Origin: an uncultured Rhodospirillales bacterium
GTDB lineage: Bacteria; Pseudomonadota; Alphaproteobacteria; Acetobacterales; Acetobacteraceae
Direction of reading: 5' to 3'
Assembly: GCA_903843125.1 (NCBI GenBank)
Contig: CAIMOR010000055.1
Location: forward strand, 1-45,993
DNA: 45,993 nt
Shown here: piece after piece, positions 15,980-23,145 of the stretch
Layout of the letters: every line of letters starts with the position of its first letter
Numbering within the stretch: the first letter of the stretch is position 1
Program-made: the position numbers and the translations under genes
Notes under the pieces: generated by a model
The model's input: only the letters and a program-made list of their open reading frames with translations
Databases searched by the model: none
Told to the model about the DNA's origin: nothing

Positions 15980-16765
15980 TCAGGTCCCGGTGAAGTTCGG
16001 TGGGCGCTTCTCGCGTCGGGCGGCGCGGCCCTCGGCGTAGTCGGCGCTGGCGTAGCAGGCATCGTCGGCGGCGCGGCAGGCCGCCAGGTCGGGCGGGCCG
16101 TCGCGCCGCGCCATTTCGCGAAAGCTGAGCTTGGCGGCGGCCAGCGAGAGCGGTGCGTTGGCGGCCAGCTCCGCCGCCAGGCGGGCCACCTCAACCTCCA
16201 TCGCCGCGCGATCCGGCAGCACGCGCTGCACCAGGCCCAGCGCCAGCAGGTCTTCCCCGGTGTAGCTGCGTCCGGTCAGCACCATCTCTCGTGCTCGCGC
16301 CAGGCCGACGACATCGGCGATCTTGACGATGTCCTCCATGCGGTAGGGCAGCCCCAGCTTCACCGCCGGGACGCCCATGCGCGCGGCGGGCGTGGCCAGG
16401 CGGAAGTCGCACTGCAACGCCAGCTCCATGCCGGCACCCAGCGCATGGCCGTGCAGGGCGGCAATGGCCGGCTTGGGCAGCGCCACCATGGCGCGGGCGA
16501 CGGCGCGCTGAAGTTCATTGTACGCTTCGGCCTGCGCCGGGTCGGCGCGGATGCTGTCGAACTCGCTGATGTCGTTGCCGGTGCTGAAGGCACGCTCGCC
16601 GGCGCCGGCCAGCACCAGCACGCGCACCGCGGGGTCTTCCGCCACGCGCGCCAGCAGGCCAGGCAGTGCGCGCCACATCGCGGCGTCGATCGCGTTCAGC
16701 TTCGCCGGGTTGTCGAACACCAGCCGCGCCACGCCATCGGCGACGCTCAGCCGTACCTGACCCAT
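15980..16765 (-). CDS. Enoyl-CoA hydratase/isomerase family protein (2)
   Basis: This is a 261-residue crotonase-fold protein. FSTGNDISEF (60-69) and GHALGAGMEL (106-115) make the oxyanion hole. It keeps the first catalytic glutamate (E114 in GAGMEL) but has alanine at the second position (GVPAVKLG, A134), the mirror image of the crotonase at 4171-4947. Activity as a standard hydratase is therefore uncertain. The start ATG directly abuts the preceding Bug gene's stop, and hyuA follows after 3 bp, so all four genes are one transcriptional unit. Confidence 0.87.
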   Translation of the reverse strand: MGQVRLSVADGVARLVFDNPAKLNAIDAAMWRALPGLLARVAEDPAVRVLVLAGAGERAFSTGNDISEFDSIRADPAQAEAYNELQRAVARAMVALPKPAIAALHGHALGAGMELALQCDFRLATPAARMGVPAVKLGLPYRMEDIVKIADVVGLARAREMVLTGRSYTGEDLLALGLVQRVLPDRAAMEVEVARLAAELAANAPLSLAAAKLSFREMARRDGPPDLAACRAADDACYASADYAEGRAARREKRPPNFTGT

Positions 16766-17731
16766 TCAGTCCACCTTCAGGTTCGCCGCGGCGATCACCC
16801 GGTTCCACACCACGGTCTCGCGGGCAAAGTAGTCGCGCACCGCGGCCACGTCCAAGTCCCCGCGCGGCGTGGCGCCCAGCTCCACAAGCTTGCGCTGCGT
16901 TTCGGGCAGCGCCATCGCCGCGCGGACGTCGTGATTCAGCGCCGCCAGCAGGGCGGGGGGCGTGCTGCCCGGTGCCGCCAGGGTGAACCAGGCGTTGGTG
17001 ACGTAGCCGTCCAGCCCAGCCTCGGCCGCTGTCGGCGTTTCCGGCAGGGGCGGCACCCGGCGTTCGCTGCTCACCGCCAGGGCGCGCACCCGGCCGTCGC
17101 GCAGCACGGGGGGGATTGTCGGCAGGTTCTCGAACATCGCGTTGATGTTGCCGGCCATCACGTCGTTCAGGCTTTGGCTGGAACCGCGGTACGGCACATG
17201 CTGCAGCTGCACGCCGGCCACCAGCTGGAACAGCTCTCCGGCCATGTGCGTGCTGGTGCCGTTGCCGGCGGAACCGAAGGTGATCTGGCCCGGATGCGCA
17301 CGTGCGGCGGCGATGAACTCGGCCAGCGTGTGCCAAGGTTGGGCCGGATTGACCGTGACCACGAAGGGCACCTCCACCAGCAGCACCACCGGCGCCAGCT
17401 CGCGCGCGGGCTCGTAGCCCAGGCGGCTGTACATGCCGTAGGCGGCGTGGATCGCGATGGTGCCGAACAGCAGCGTATGGCCGTCGCCGGGGCTGTGCGC
17501 CACCAGCTCCCCGCCGATATGCCCGCCGGCGCCGGTGCGGGTTTCCACCACCACCTGCTGGCCCCACATCGGCGTCAGCGCCTGCGCCATGATGCGCGCC
17601 ATCACGTCCGCACTGCCGCCGGGCGAGACCGGCACGATGATCCGCACCGGTCGTGTCGGCGCGAAATCGGCGGCGCGCGCGGCCAGTGCGGCACAGCACA
17701 GGCAAAGCGTCAGCATCACGCGGAGCAGCAT
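16766..17731 (-). CDS. Bug/TctC-family periplasmic solute-binding protein (4)
   Basis: This 321-residue receptor begins at the ATG at 17731 with AGGAGA 7 nt upstream. The frame continues upstream, but earlier starts would overlap or precede this ribosome site. The leader MLLRVMLTLCLCCAALAARA is a Sec signal peptide with three Cys but no lipobox at the cleavage site. The family motifs are PVRIIVPVSPGGSAD, ETRTGAGG, TFGSAGNGTSTHMAGE and HVPYRGS. It is the first gene of the hyuAB operon, so it probably brings in or senses the substrate of that pathway. A divergent Bug gene starts 160 bp away. Confidence 0.9.
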   Translation of the reverse strand: MLLRVMLTLCLCCAALAARAADFAPTRPVRIIVPVSPGGSADVMARIMAQALTPMWGQQVVVETRTGAGGHIGGELVAHSPGDGHTLLFGTIAIHAAYGMYSRLGYEPARELAPVVLLVEVPFVVTVNPAQPWHTLAEFIAAARAHPGQITFGSAGNGTSTHMAGELFQLVAGVQLQHVPYRGSSQSLNDVMAGNINAMFENLPTIPPVLRDGRVRALAVSSERRVPPLPETPTAAEAGLDGYVTNAWFTLAAPGSTPPALLAALNHDVRAAMALPETQRKLVELGATPRGDLDVAAVRDYFARETVVWNRVIAAANLKVD

Positions 17732-17890
17732 GCATCTCTCCTTCAACGTCATGCCGTGTCGGTGTTCCCCGCGGCATTCGCGCACGCCCGGCGCGCCGCG
17801 GCAAGTGCTTGACGCCCTTGCATGCTGGGCGGGATGCTGCTGCCCAAGCGCCGGCCAACGGCGGACGAGAACGGGGAAGGGACCACGCCC

Positions 17891-18841
17891 ATGCTGCGCC
17901 TGCTGCTTGCCTTGACGCTGCTCTCACCCGGCCTGGCCCGCGCCGAGTTCCCGGACCGCCCGCTGCGGGTGCTGGTCGGTTTCCCCGCCGGAGGCGCCGG
18001 CGACCTCACCGCGCGCGTCATCGCCGAGATGGCCAGCGCCGCGCTGGGCCAGAACGCCGTGGTGGAGAACCGCACCGGTGCCAACGGCATGATCGCCGCC
18101 GATGCCGTGGCGCATGGCACGCCGGACGGCTACAGCATCCTGGAATGCCCGATGGGCACCATGACCATCAGCCCGAACCTTCCCGGCCAGCACCTGCCGG
18201 TGGACGTGGTGGCCGAGATGATCCCGGTGGCCAACCTGGCGCTGTCGACCTACGGCCTGGTGGTGCCGGCCGACGGGCCGCTTCGGTCCGTGGCGCAGCT
18301 GCTGGCGGCGGCCCGCGCCACGCCGGGCAAGCTGACCTTCGCCAGCGCCGGCATCGGCAGCGCGCAGCACCTGGCCGGGGAGATGCTGAAGCGCATGGCG
18401 GGCATCGACATCGTCCACGTGCCGTATCGCGGGGCGTCGCCGGCCATCGTGGACCTGCTCGGCCACCGGGTGGATTTCTTCATCACCAACCTGGCCGACG
18501 TCTCCGGCCAGCTGCGCGACGGCGCGCTGCGCCTACTGGCCGTGGCCGACGATATCGGCCACCCCGGCTACCCCGCGCCAGCCATCTCGGCCGACGTGCC
18601 GGGCTTTTCCATCAGTGGATGGTTCGCCGCCTGCGGCCCGCGGGCCATGCCGCGCGACGCCATCGAGGCCTGGGCGCGGGCGATCCGCACCGGGCTGCAG
18701 CAACCACAGTTCCGCCAGCGCCTGCTGGAGAACGGGCTGACGCCGTTCTACGAAAGCGCCGACGCCCTGGCGACGCGGATGGAGGCCAACCGCCGGCAGT
18801 TCCGCGAGCTGATCCAGGCGGCTGGAATCCGCGCGGAGTAG
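17891..18841 (+). CDS. Bug/TctC-family periplasmic solute-binding protein (5)
   Basis: This 316-residue receptor has the signal peptide MLRLLLALTLLSPGLARA. The ATG at 17891 is placed by the signal peptide and an AAGGGA ribosome site about 9 nt upstream; an upstream in-frame ATG at 17822 would add a hydrophilic tail before the signal. Motifs are PLRVLVGFPAGGAGD, NRTGANG, ASAGIGSAQHLAGE and HVPYRGAS. It is divergent from Bug receptor 4, and the 159-bp gap between them (17732-17890) must hold both promoters. I found no convincing -35/-10 there. Confidence 0.9.
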   Translation: MLRLLLALTLLSPGLARAEFPDRPLRVLVGFPAGGAGDLTARVIAEMASAALGQNAVVENRTGANGMIAADAVAHGTPDGYSILECPMGTMTISPNLPGQHLPVDVVAEMIPVANLALSTYGLVVPADGPLRSVAQLLAAARATPGKLTFASAGIGSAQHLAGEMLKRMAGIDIVHVPYRGASPAIVDLLGHRVDFFITNLADVSGQLRDGALRLLAVADDIGHPGYPAPAISADVPGFSISGWFAACGPRAMPRDAIEAWARAIRTGLQQPQFRQRLLENGLTPFYESADALATRMEANRRQFRELIQAAGIRAE

Positions 18842-18890
18842 GGGGTTCCGTTAACCCGGCCACGGCACATTGCATGCCGGAGGGCTGCTG

Positions 18891-19466
18891 ATGCCGCAGG
18901 ATCTGGAAACGTTGCTGCGCGAGGTCGTGCGGTCCGAGGTGGGGGAGCGGCTGGACAGCCTGCACCGCTTCGTCGACCGCCGCTTCGCCGAGCTCAGCGC
19001 CGAGTTGCACGCGACGGTGGAACTGGCGGAGTTCAGCGAGGGCAACCTGACCGCGCAGATCGCCGCGATCCATGGCCAGATCAGCGGCCTGGTCGCGGCG
19101 CCGACGCTGGCCACGCGCAATAGCGGCAGCGAGCTGGAGGCCGTGGTGGTGGCGACCGAAAGTGCCGCCAACAGCATCATGGAAGCCGCCGAAGCCATTG
19201 CGGACTGGGCCAGCGGCGGCCAGCGCGACCCGGCCGCGCTGCTCGCCAAGGTCAACGACATCTTCGAGGCCTGCAGCTTCCAGGACCTCACCGGCCAGCG
19301 CCTGCGCCGGGCGATCGAGCATCTGCAGAATGTCGAGGCGATGCTGGACCGGATGGTCTCGCCCCAGGCCGCGGCGGAGGAGGCGGCCAAGCCGGTCATC
19401 ACCTCAACCGGCGGCAGCGGGCCGGATATCGACCAGTCGGAGATCGACCGGCTGTTGGCGTTCTGA
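18891..19466 (+). CDS. cheZ: Chemotaxis phosphatase CheZ
   Basis: This 191-residue protein is all helical in character. It carries the CheZ catalytic segment SFQDLTGQ (129-136), where D132 and Q136 correspond to the residues that drive CheY-P hydrolysis. The C-terminal tip SEIDRLLAF (183-191) is the CheY-binding helix. The start is the ATG at 18891 with GGAGG 8 nt upstream; a TTG at 18870 would place the ribosome site inside the coding region. CheZ dephosphorylates CheY-P in the cytoplasm. No other chemotaxis or flagellar gene lies in the window. A bypass role on another receiver protein is possible. Confidence 0.87.
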   Translation: MPQDLETLLREVVRSEVGERLDSLHRFVDRRFAELSAELHATVELAEFSEGNLTAQIAAIHGQISGLVAAPTLATRNSGSELEAVVVATESAANSIMEAAEAIADWASGGQRDPAALLAKVNDIFEACSFQDLTGQRLRRAIEHLQNVEAMLDRMVSPQAAAEEAAKPVITSTGGSGPDIDQSEIDRLLAF

Positions 19467-19600
19467 GCGGCTGAGACAGACCTTGGCGGCCTTCCCCCGC
19501 GTCATCGGCGCTGGCGAGACGGTTCCGAAGTCCTGCGGACGTGTTACTCGCCTGCCGATCCGCTGCGTTCGTGCGATATCGGACGACGCAACGGGCGGGA

Positions 19601-21160
19601 CTAGGGCCGTATCCCGTGGCTGCGCTGGCCCGGGCTGCGCAGCGGTTCCGCCAGCCGGCTGAACTCGCACAGCAGGCGGCGGGTGTCGCGGGGGTCGATG
19701 ATCTCCTCGGCCCAGAAGGCCTCCGCGGTGCGCAGCGGGCTGCGCAGCTTCTGCAGCCGCGTCTCGATCTCCGCCAGCTTCGCGGCGCGGTCCTCGGCCG
19801 CGTCCAGGTCGGCGCGATAGGCCGCCTCGATCCCTCCTTCCAAGGGCAGGCTGCCCCAACGGGCGCTCGGCCACGCGTAGCGCATCGAGTAGCGACTGGC
19901 CGGCTGGTGCACCACGCCGGCCACGCCGAAGGCGTTGCGGAGAATGACGGTACACCACGGCACGGTGCACTGGTTCACCGCGGCCATGGCGCGCACGCCC
20001 CAGCGAATGGTGGCGCGCTGCTCGGCCTCCAGCCCGATCATGAAGCCGGGGCAGTCCATCAGGTAGACGACGGGCAGGTGGAAGGTCTCGGCCAGGTCGA
20101 CGAAGCGGATCACCTTGGCGCAGGCATCCGCGGTCCAGGACCCCGCGTAGAACATCGGGTCGCCGGCCATCACCGCCACCGGCAGGCCCTGCAACCTGGC
20201 CAGCCCGGTCACCAGCGGCCGGCCGAACAGCTTGCCCATCTCGAAGAAGCTGCCGGCATCGACCAGGCTCTCGATGATCGGCCGCACCTTGTAGGTCTGG
20301 CGGATGTTGCGCGGAATGGCGGCGATGAGCGGCTCCACCCGCCGCTCCGGGTCGTCCGTGCTCGGCTGCCGCGCCGGCACCTCGAAGACGCTGGAAGGCA
20401 GGTAGCTGAGGAAGCGGCGCGCGGCGGCGAAGGCATCCGCCTCGCTGTCCACCGCGTGATCCACGCCGCCCGCCTTGCACTGGATCTCCCAGCCGCCGAG
20501 TTCCTGCTTGGTGATCGGCTTGCCCAGCGCCGAGACCACCGGCGGGCCGGCGACGAACATCGCCGAAGTCTCCTTCACCATCACCGAAAAATGCGTCGCC
20601 GCCAGCCGCGCGGCGCCGAGGCCCGCGACGCTGCCCAGCCCCAGCCCGACACAGGGCACGCGGGCCATGTTGTCGCCGGTGTGGTGGTACATCCAGGTGC
20701 CGCCGACGCCGCCCGGCAGGTTGGCCCGGCCCGTCGTCTCGATGGTCTTGACCGAGCCGCCGCCGCCCGAGCCTTCGATGATGCGGATGATCGGCAGCCT
20801 GAGGTCGGCCGCCATGCGCTCGGCCATGATCGGCTTGTCGCGGATGGTGGCATCGGCGCTGCCGCCGCGCACCGTGAAGTCGTCGCCGCAGACCACCACC
20901 GGGCGGCCTTCCACCAGGCCGCGGCCCATGACGCAGTTGCTGGGGGTGAAGTCCAGCAGCTCGTTGTCGGCGTCGTACTGTGCGCGGCCGGCGATGGCGC
21001 CGACCTCGTGGAAGCTGCCGGCGTCCAGCATCTGGTCCACCCGCTCCCGCACCGTCAGCCGGCCGCCGGCGTGCTGGCGTGCCACCTTGTCCGGCCCGCC
21101 CATGCGTTTGGCCAGGGCCTCGCGCCGCCGGAGCTCGGCCAGTTCCGGCTCCCAGCTCAT
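19601..21160 (-). CDS. Acyl-CoA carboxylase, carboxyltransferase (beta) subunit, PccB-like
   Basis: This 519-residue protein is the size of propionyl-/methylcrotonyl-CoA carboxylase beta subunits. It has the two crotonase-like halves: an N-half with IIRIIEGSGGGGSVKT and GPPVVSALGK, and a C-half with DAGSFFEMGKLFGRPLVTG, FVDLAETFHLPVVYLMDCPGF in two parts and RNAFGVAG. It transfers carboxylate from carboxybiotin to an acyl-CoA. No biotin carboxylase/BCCP subunit is encoded nearby, so it must use one from elsewhere or act as a decarboxylase-type transferase. It lies one base from the alpha/beta hydrolase gene, in one operon with it and Bug receptor 6. Confidence 0.87.
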   Translation of the reverse strand: MSWEPELAELRRREALAKRMGGPDKVARQHAGGRLTVRERVDQMLDAGSFHEVGAIAGRAQYDADNELLDFTPSNCVMGRGLVEGRPVVVCGDDFTVRGGSADATIRDKPIMAERMAADLRLPIIRIIEGSGGGGSVKTIETTGRANLPGGVGGTWMYHHTGDNMARVPCVGLGLGSVAGLGAARLAATHFSVMVKETSAMFVAGPPVVSALGKPITKQELGGWEIQCKAGGVDHAVDSEADAFAAARRFLSYLPSSVFEVPARQPSTDDPERRVEPLIAAIPRNIRQTYKVRPIIESLVDAGSFFEMGKLFGRPLVTGLARLQGLPVAVMAGDPMFYAGSWTADACAKVIRFVDLAETFHLPVVYLMDCPGFMIGLEAEQRATIRWGVRAMAAVNQCTVPWCTVILRNAFGVAGVVHQPASRYSMRYAWPSARWGSLPLEGGIEAAYRADLDAAEDRAAKLAEIETRLQKLRSPLRTAEAFWAEEIIDPRDTRRLLCEFSRLAEPLRSPGQRSHGIRP

Positions 21161-21161
21161 G

Positions 21162-21971
21162 CTAGCGCCCCCGCCGGCCGATGAACTCCACCGTCGCCGC
21201 GGCGCATGGCTCCGGGTGGCTGGCCGCGACGTGGTAGCTGTCGCCGGGCAGGATCATCAGCTCACTGCCCTTGATCTGCCGCTGCCAGGCCAGGGTCGCG
21301 TCCATGCCGTCGATGCCGCTGGCGTCGGTGTTCACCACCAGCGTGGGCGCCTTGATGCTGGCCAGGTCGCCGCGCACGTCCAGGCCCGGCACGCCGCGCA
21401 TGAAACCCATCTGCGTGCTCATGGCCGTGGCGCCCATCAGTCGGCTCCAGCCTTCCAGCATCTCCGGCGGGCAGGCGGTGCCGAGCCGCCCCGGCATGGT
21501 CCAGCGCGCCCAGCTCTCGACGCCTTCCTCGCGGATCTTCTTCACCCAGGAGGCATGCCGCTCCCCCAGCGAGGTCGCGCCGGAGACCAGCGTGCCCAGC
21601 AGCACCAGGGACTTCACCCGGCCAGGGTACAGCGCCGCCATCCGCATCGCGATCGGCCCCGCCACCTTGGCCGCCACCACATGCACGGCGCCGAGGCCCA
21701 GGTGGTCGAGCAGCCCGACATAGTCGGCGACCAGTTCATCGAAGCTCCAGGCATAGTCCTCCGGCATCGGTGTCGAGGCGCCGAAGCCGCGCATGTCCGG
21801 CCGGATCACGCGGAAGCGGCGGCCCATGACGGGCATCCAGGCATTCCACGCCTGGCCGCTCTCGGCATTGCCGTGCAGCAGAAGGGCGGTCTCCGGCGCC
21901 GCCCAGGCGTCGGCGAAGCAGTCGTCGCGGTAGTGCAGGTCGCAGCCGTTGCCGGCGGGATAGCTGGGCAT
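21162..21971 (-). CDS. Alpha/beta-hydrolase fold protein with Lys at the nucleophile position
   Basis: This 269-residue alpha/beta hydrolase has the oxyanion HGN (33-35), the RPDMRGFGAS strand-loop and a C-terminal histidine (H247 in GDSYHVAA), with D216 as a candidate acid. At the nucleophile elbow, where the family reads G-x-S-x-G, this protein has AAKVAG with K102 in place of Ser/Cys/Asp. The codon AAG is clear in the sequence. It therefore probably lacks classical esterase activity and may catalyse another reaction or be a binding protein. It starts at the ATG at 21971, 15 bp after the Bug gene stop, and precedes the carboxyltransferase gene by one base. Confidence 0.84.
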   Translation of the reverse strand: MPSYPAGNGCDLHYRDDCFADAWAAPETALLLHGNAESGQAWNAWMPVMGRRFRVIRPDMRGFGASTPMPEDYAWSFDELVADYVGLLDHLGLGAVHVVAAKVAGPIAMRMAALYPGRVKSLVLLGTLVSGATSLGERHASWVKKIREEGVESWARWTMPGRLGTACPPEMLEGWSRLMGATAMSTQMGFMRGVPGLDVRGDLASIKAPTLVVNTDASGIDGMDATLAWQRQIKGSELMILPGDSYHVAASHPEPCAAATVEFIGRRGR

Positions 21972-21986
21972 CTGGATGGTCCTTCC

Positions 21987-22946
21987 TCAGTCCGGCGTGA
22001 TGCCGGCCGCGCGCACCACCCGGCCCCATTTCTCGATGTCGGCATGGATGATGCTGGCGAATTGCTCGGGGCTGGTCGGCACCGCATCGGTGCCGTGGCG
22101 GGCGAACTCGGCCTGCACCATCGGGTCGGTCAGAATATTGCGCACCGCATCGGCGTAGCGCTGCACCAGGGCAGGGGGCGTGCCGGCCGGCGCCAACAGG
22201 CCGTTCCAGCCCAGCGCCTCGAACCCCGGCAGGCCGCTTTCGGCAATGGTCGGCACGTCCGGCAGCGCCGCCAGCCGCGTCCGGGTGGAAACGCCGATGG
22301 CCCGCACCTTGTCGCCCTGCAGCAACGGCAGCGTCGTGATCGGCGGGTCGAGGAACAGCGCCACCTCGCCCTTCATCACGCTGGCATGGCCCTCGGGCGA
22401 ACTGCGGAACGGCACGTGCAGCATCTCGATGCCCGCCATGGAGCAGAACAGCGCCGCCGCCAGGTGCGCCAGCGAACCGGCACCGACCGAGGCATAGGCC
22501 AGCCTCTCCCGCTTCGCCCGCGCGATCAGGTCCGCGGCGCTGTGGTCCGGGCTGGCCTTCGGCACCAGCGCCACGGTGGCTACGGTGGAGACGATGGAGA
22601 TCGGCGCCAGGTCGCGCTCGGTATCGTAGGGCAGGTGGGCGCGCAGCGACGGATTGGCGGGGTGGCTGGGGAAGACCATCAGCAGCGTCGTGCCGTCCGG
22701 CCGGCTGCGGACCACCGCTTCGGTGCCGATGATGCCGGAGGCGCCGGGCCGGTTCTCGATGACGACCGGCTGGCCGATGCGTGGCGCCAGGTGCTGCGCC
22801 ATGATCCGCGCCAGGATGTCGGTGATGCCGCCGGCGCCGGTCGGCACCACGATCCGCACCGGGCGGTCCGGCCAGGCTGCGTCCTCCGCTTGCGCCCGGG
22901 TGCCCAACAGCAACCCCGGCAGCAGCAGCGTATTGCGCCGCAACAT
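21987..22946 (-). CDS. Bug/TctC-family periplasmic solute-binding protein (6)
   Basis: This 319-residue receptor has the leader MLRRNTLLLPGLLLGTRAQA and motifs PVRIVVPTGAGGITD, NRPGASG, ASVGAGSLAHLAAA and HVPFRSS, a variant of the usual PYRG. GAAGGA lies about 8 nt before the ATG at 22946. It is the first gene of a three-gene operon with the alpha/beta hydrolase and the carboxyltransferase. Its upstream 199-bp gap contains repeated TGTCG pentamers. Confidence 0.9.
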   Translation of the reverse strand: MLRRNTLLLPGLLLGTRAQAEDAAWPDRPVRIVVPTGAGGITDILARIMAQHLAPRIGQPVVIENRPGASGIIGTEAVVRSRPDGTTLLMVFPSHPANPSLRAHLPYDTERDLAPISIVSTVATVALVPKASPDHSAADLIARAKRERLAYASVGAGSLAHLAAALFCSMAGIEMLHVPFRSSPEGHASVMKGEVALFLDPPITTLPLLQGDKVRAIGVSTRTRLAALPDVPTIAESGLPGFEALGWNGLLAPAGTPPALVQRYADAVRNILTDPMVQAEFARHGTDAVPTSPEQFASIIHADIEKWGRVVRAAGITPD

Positions 22947-23056
22947 GATGGCGTCCTTCCCGCGGTTCTTCGCCGCCAGCGCGCCGGCCCATGCTGGCCG
23001 GCCGCACCGGGGCCTTGGCGGGCAGTGTTGCGCCGCATCGCCGGCGGCTCAAGCCG

Positions 23057-23141
23057 TGTCGGCGACTAAAATGCGCCGGCGGCGACATTGTCGGCCGGCG
23101 TCGTGACTTGGCATTACTGTCGTTGGTGTCGGGCTTTGTCG
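23057..23141. repeat. Cluster of five TGTCG pentamers upstream of Bug operon 6
   Basis: TGTCG occurs at 23057, 23089, 23118, 23127 and 23137, all on the plus strand; the last three are 9 and 10 bp apart, about one helical turn. They lie in the 199-bp gap between the cellulase stop (23146) and the Bug 6 start (22946), so they are upstream of a minus-strand operon. They may be half-sites for a regulator. Chance clustering is not excluded. Confidence 0.3.
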
Positions 23142-23145
23142 TGCC

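Noticed and set aside
16515-17927. Minus-strand open frame of about 470 codons in another phase over Bug 4
   Set aside because: Arg/Gly/Ala-rich shadow; the Bug 4 frame has the signal peptide, ribosome site and all family motifs.
20475-23069. Plus-strand open frame of over 860 codons opposite the carboxyltransferase, hydrolase and Bug 6
   Set aside because: Antisense to three genes with clear families; composition is Arg/His/Gly-rich as in other GC shadows.
23108-23125. Sigma-54 promoter at TTGGCATTACTGTCG
   Set aside because: No GC occurs 12 bp after the GG, so the -12 element is missing.
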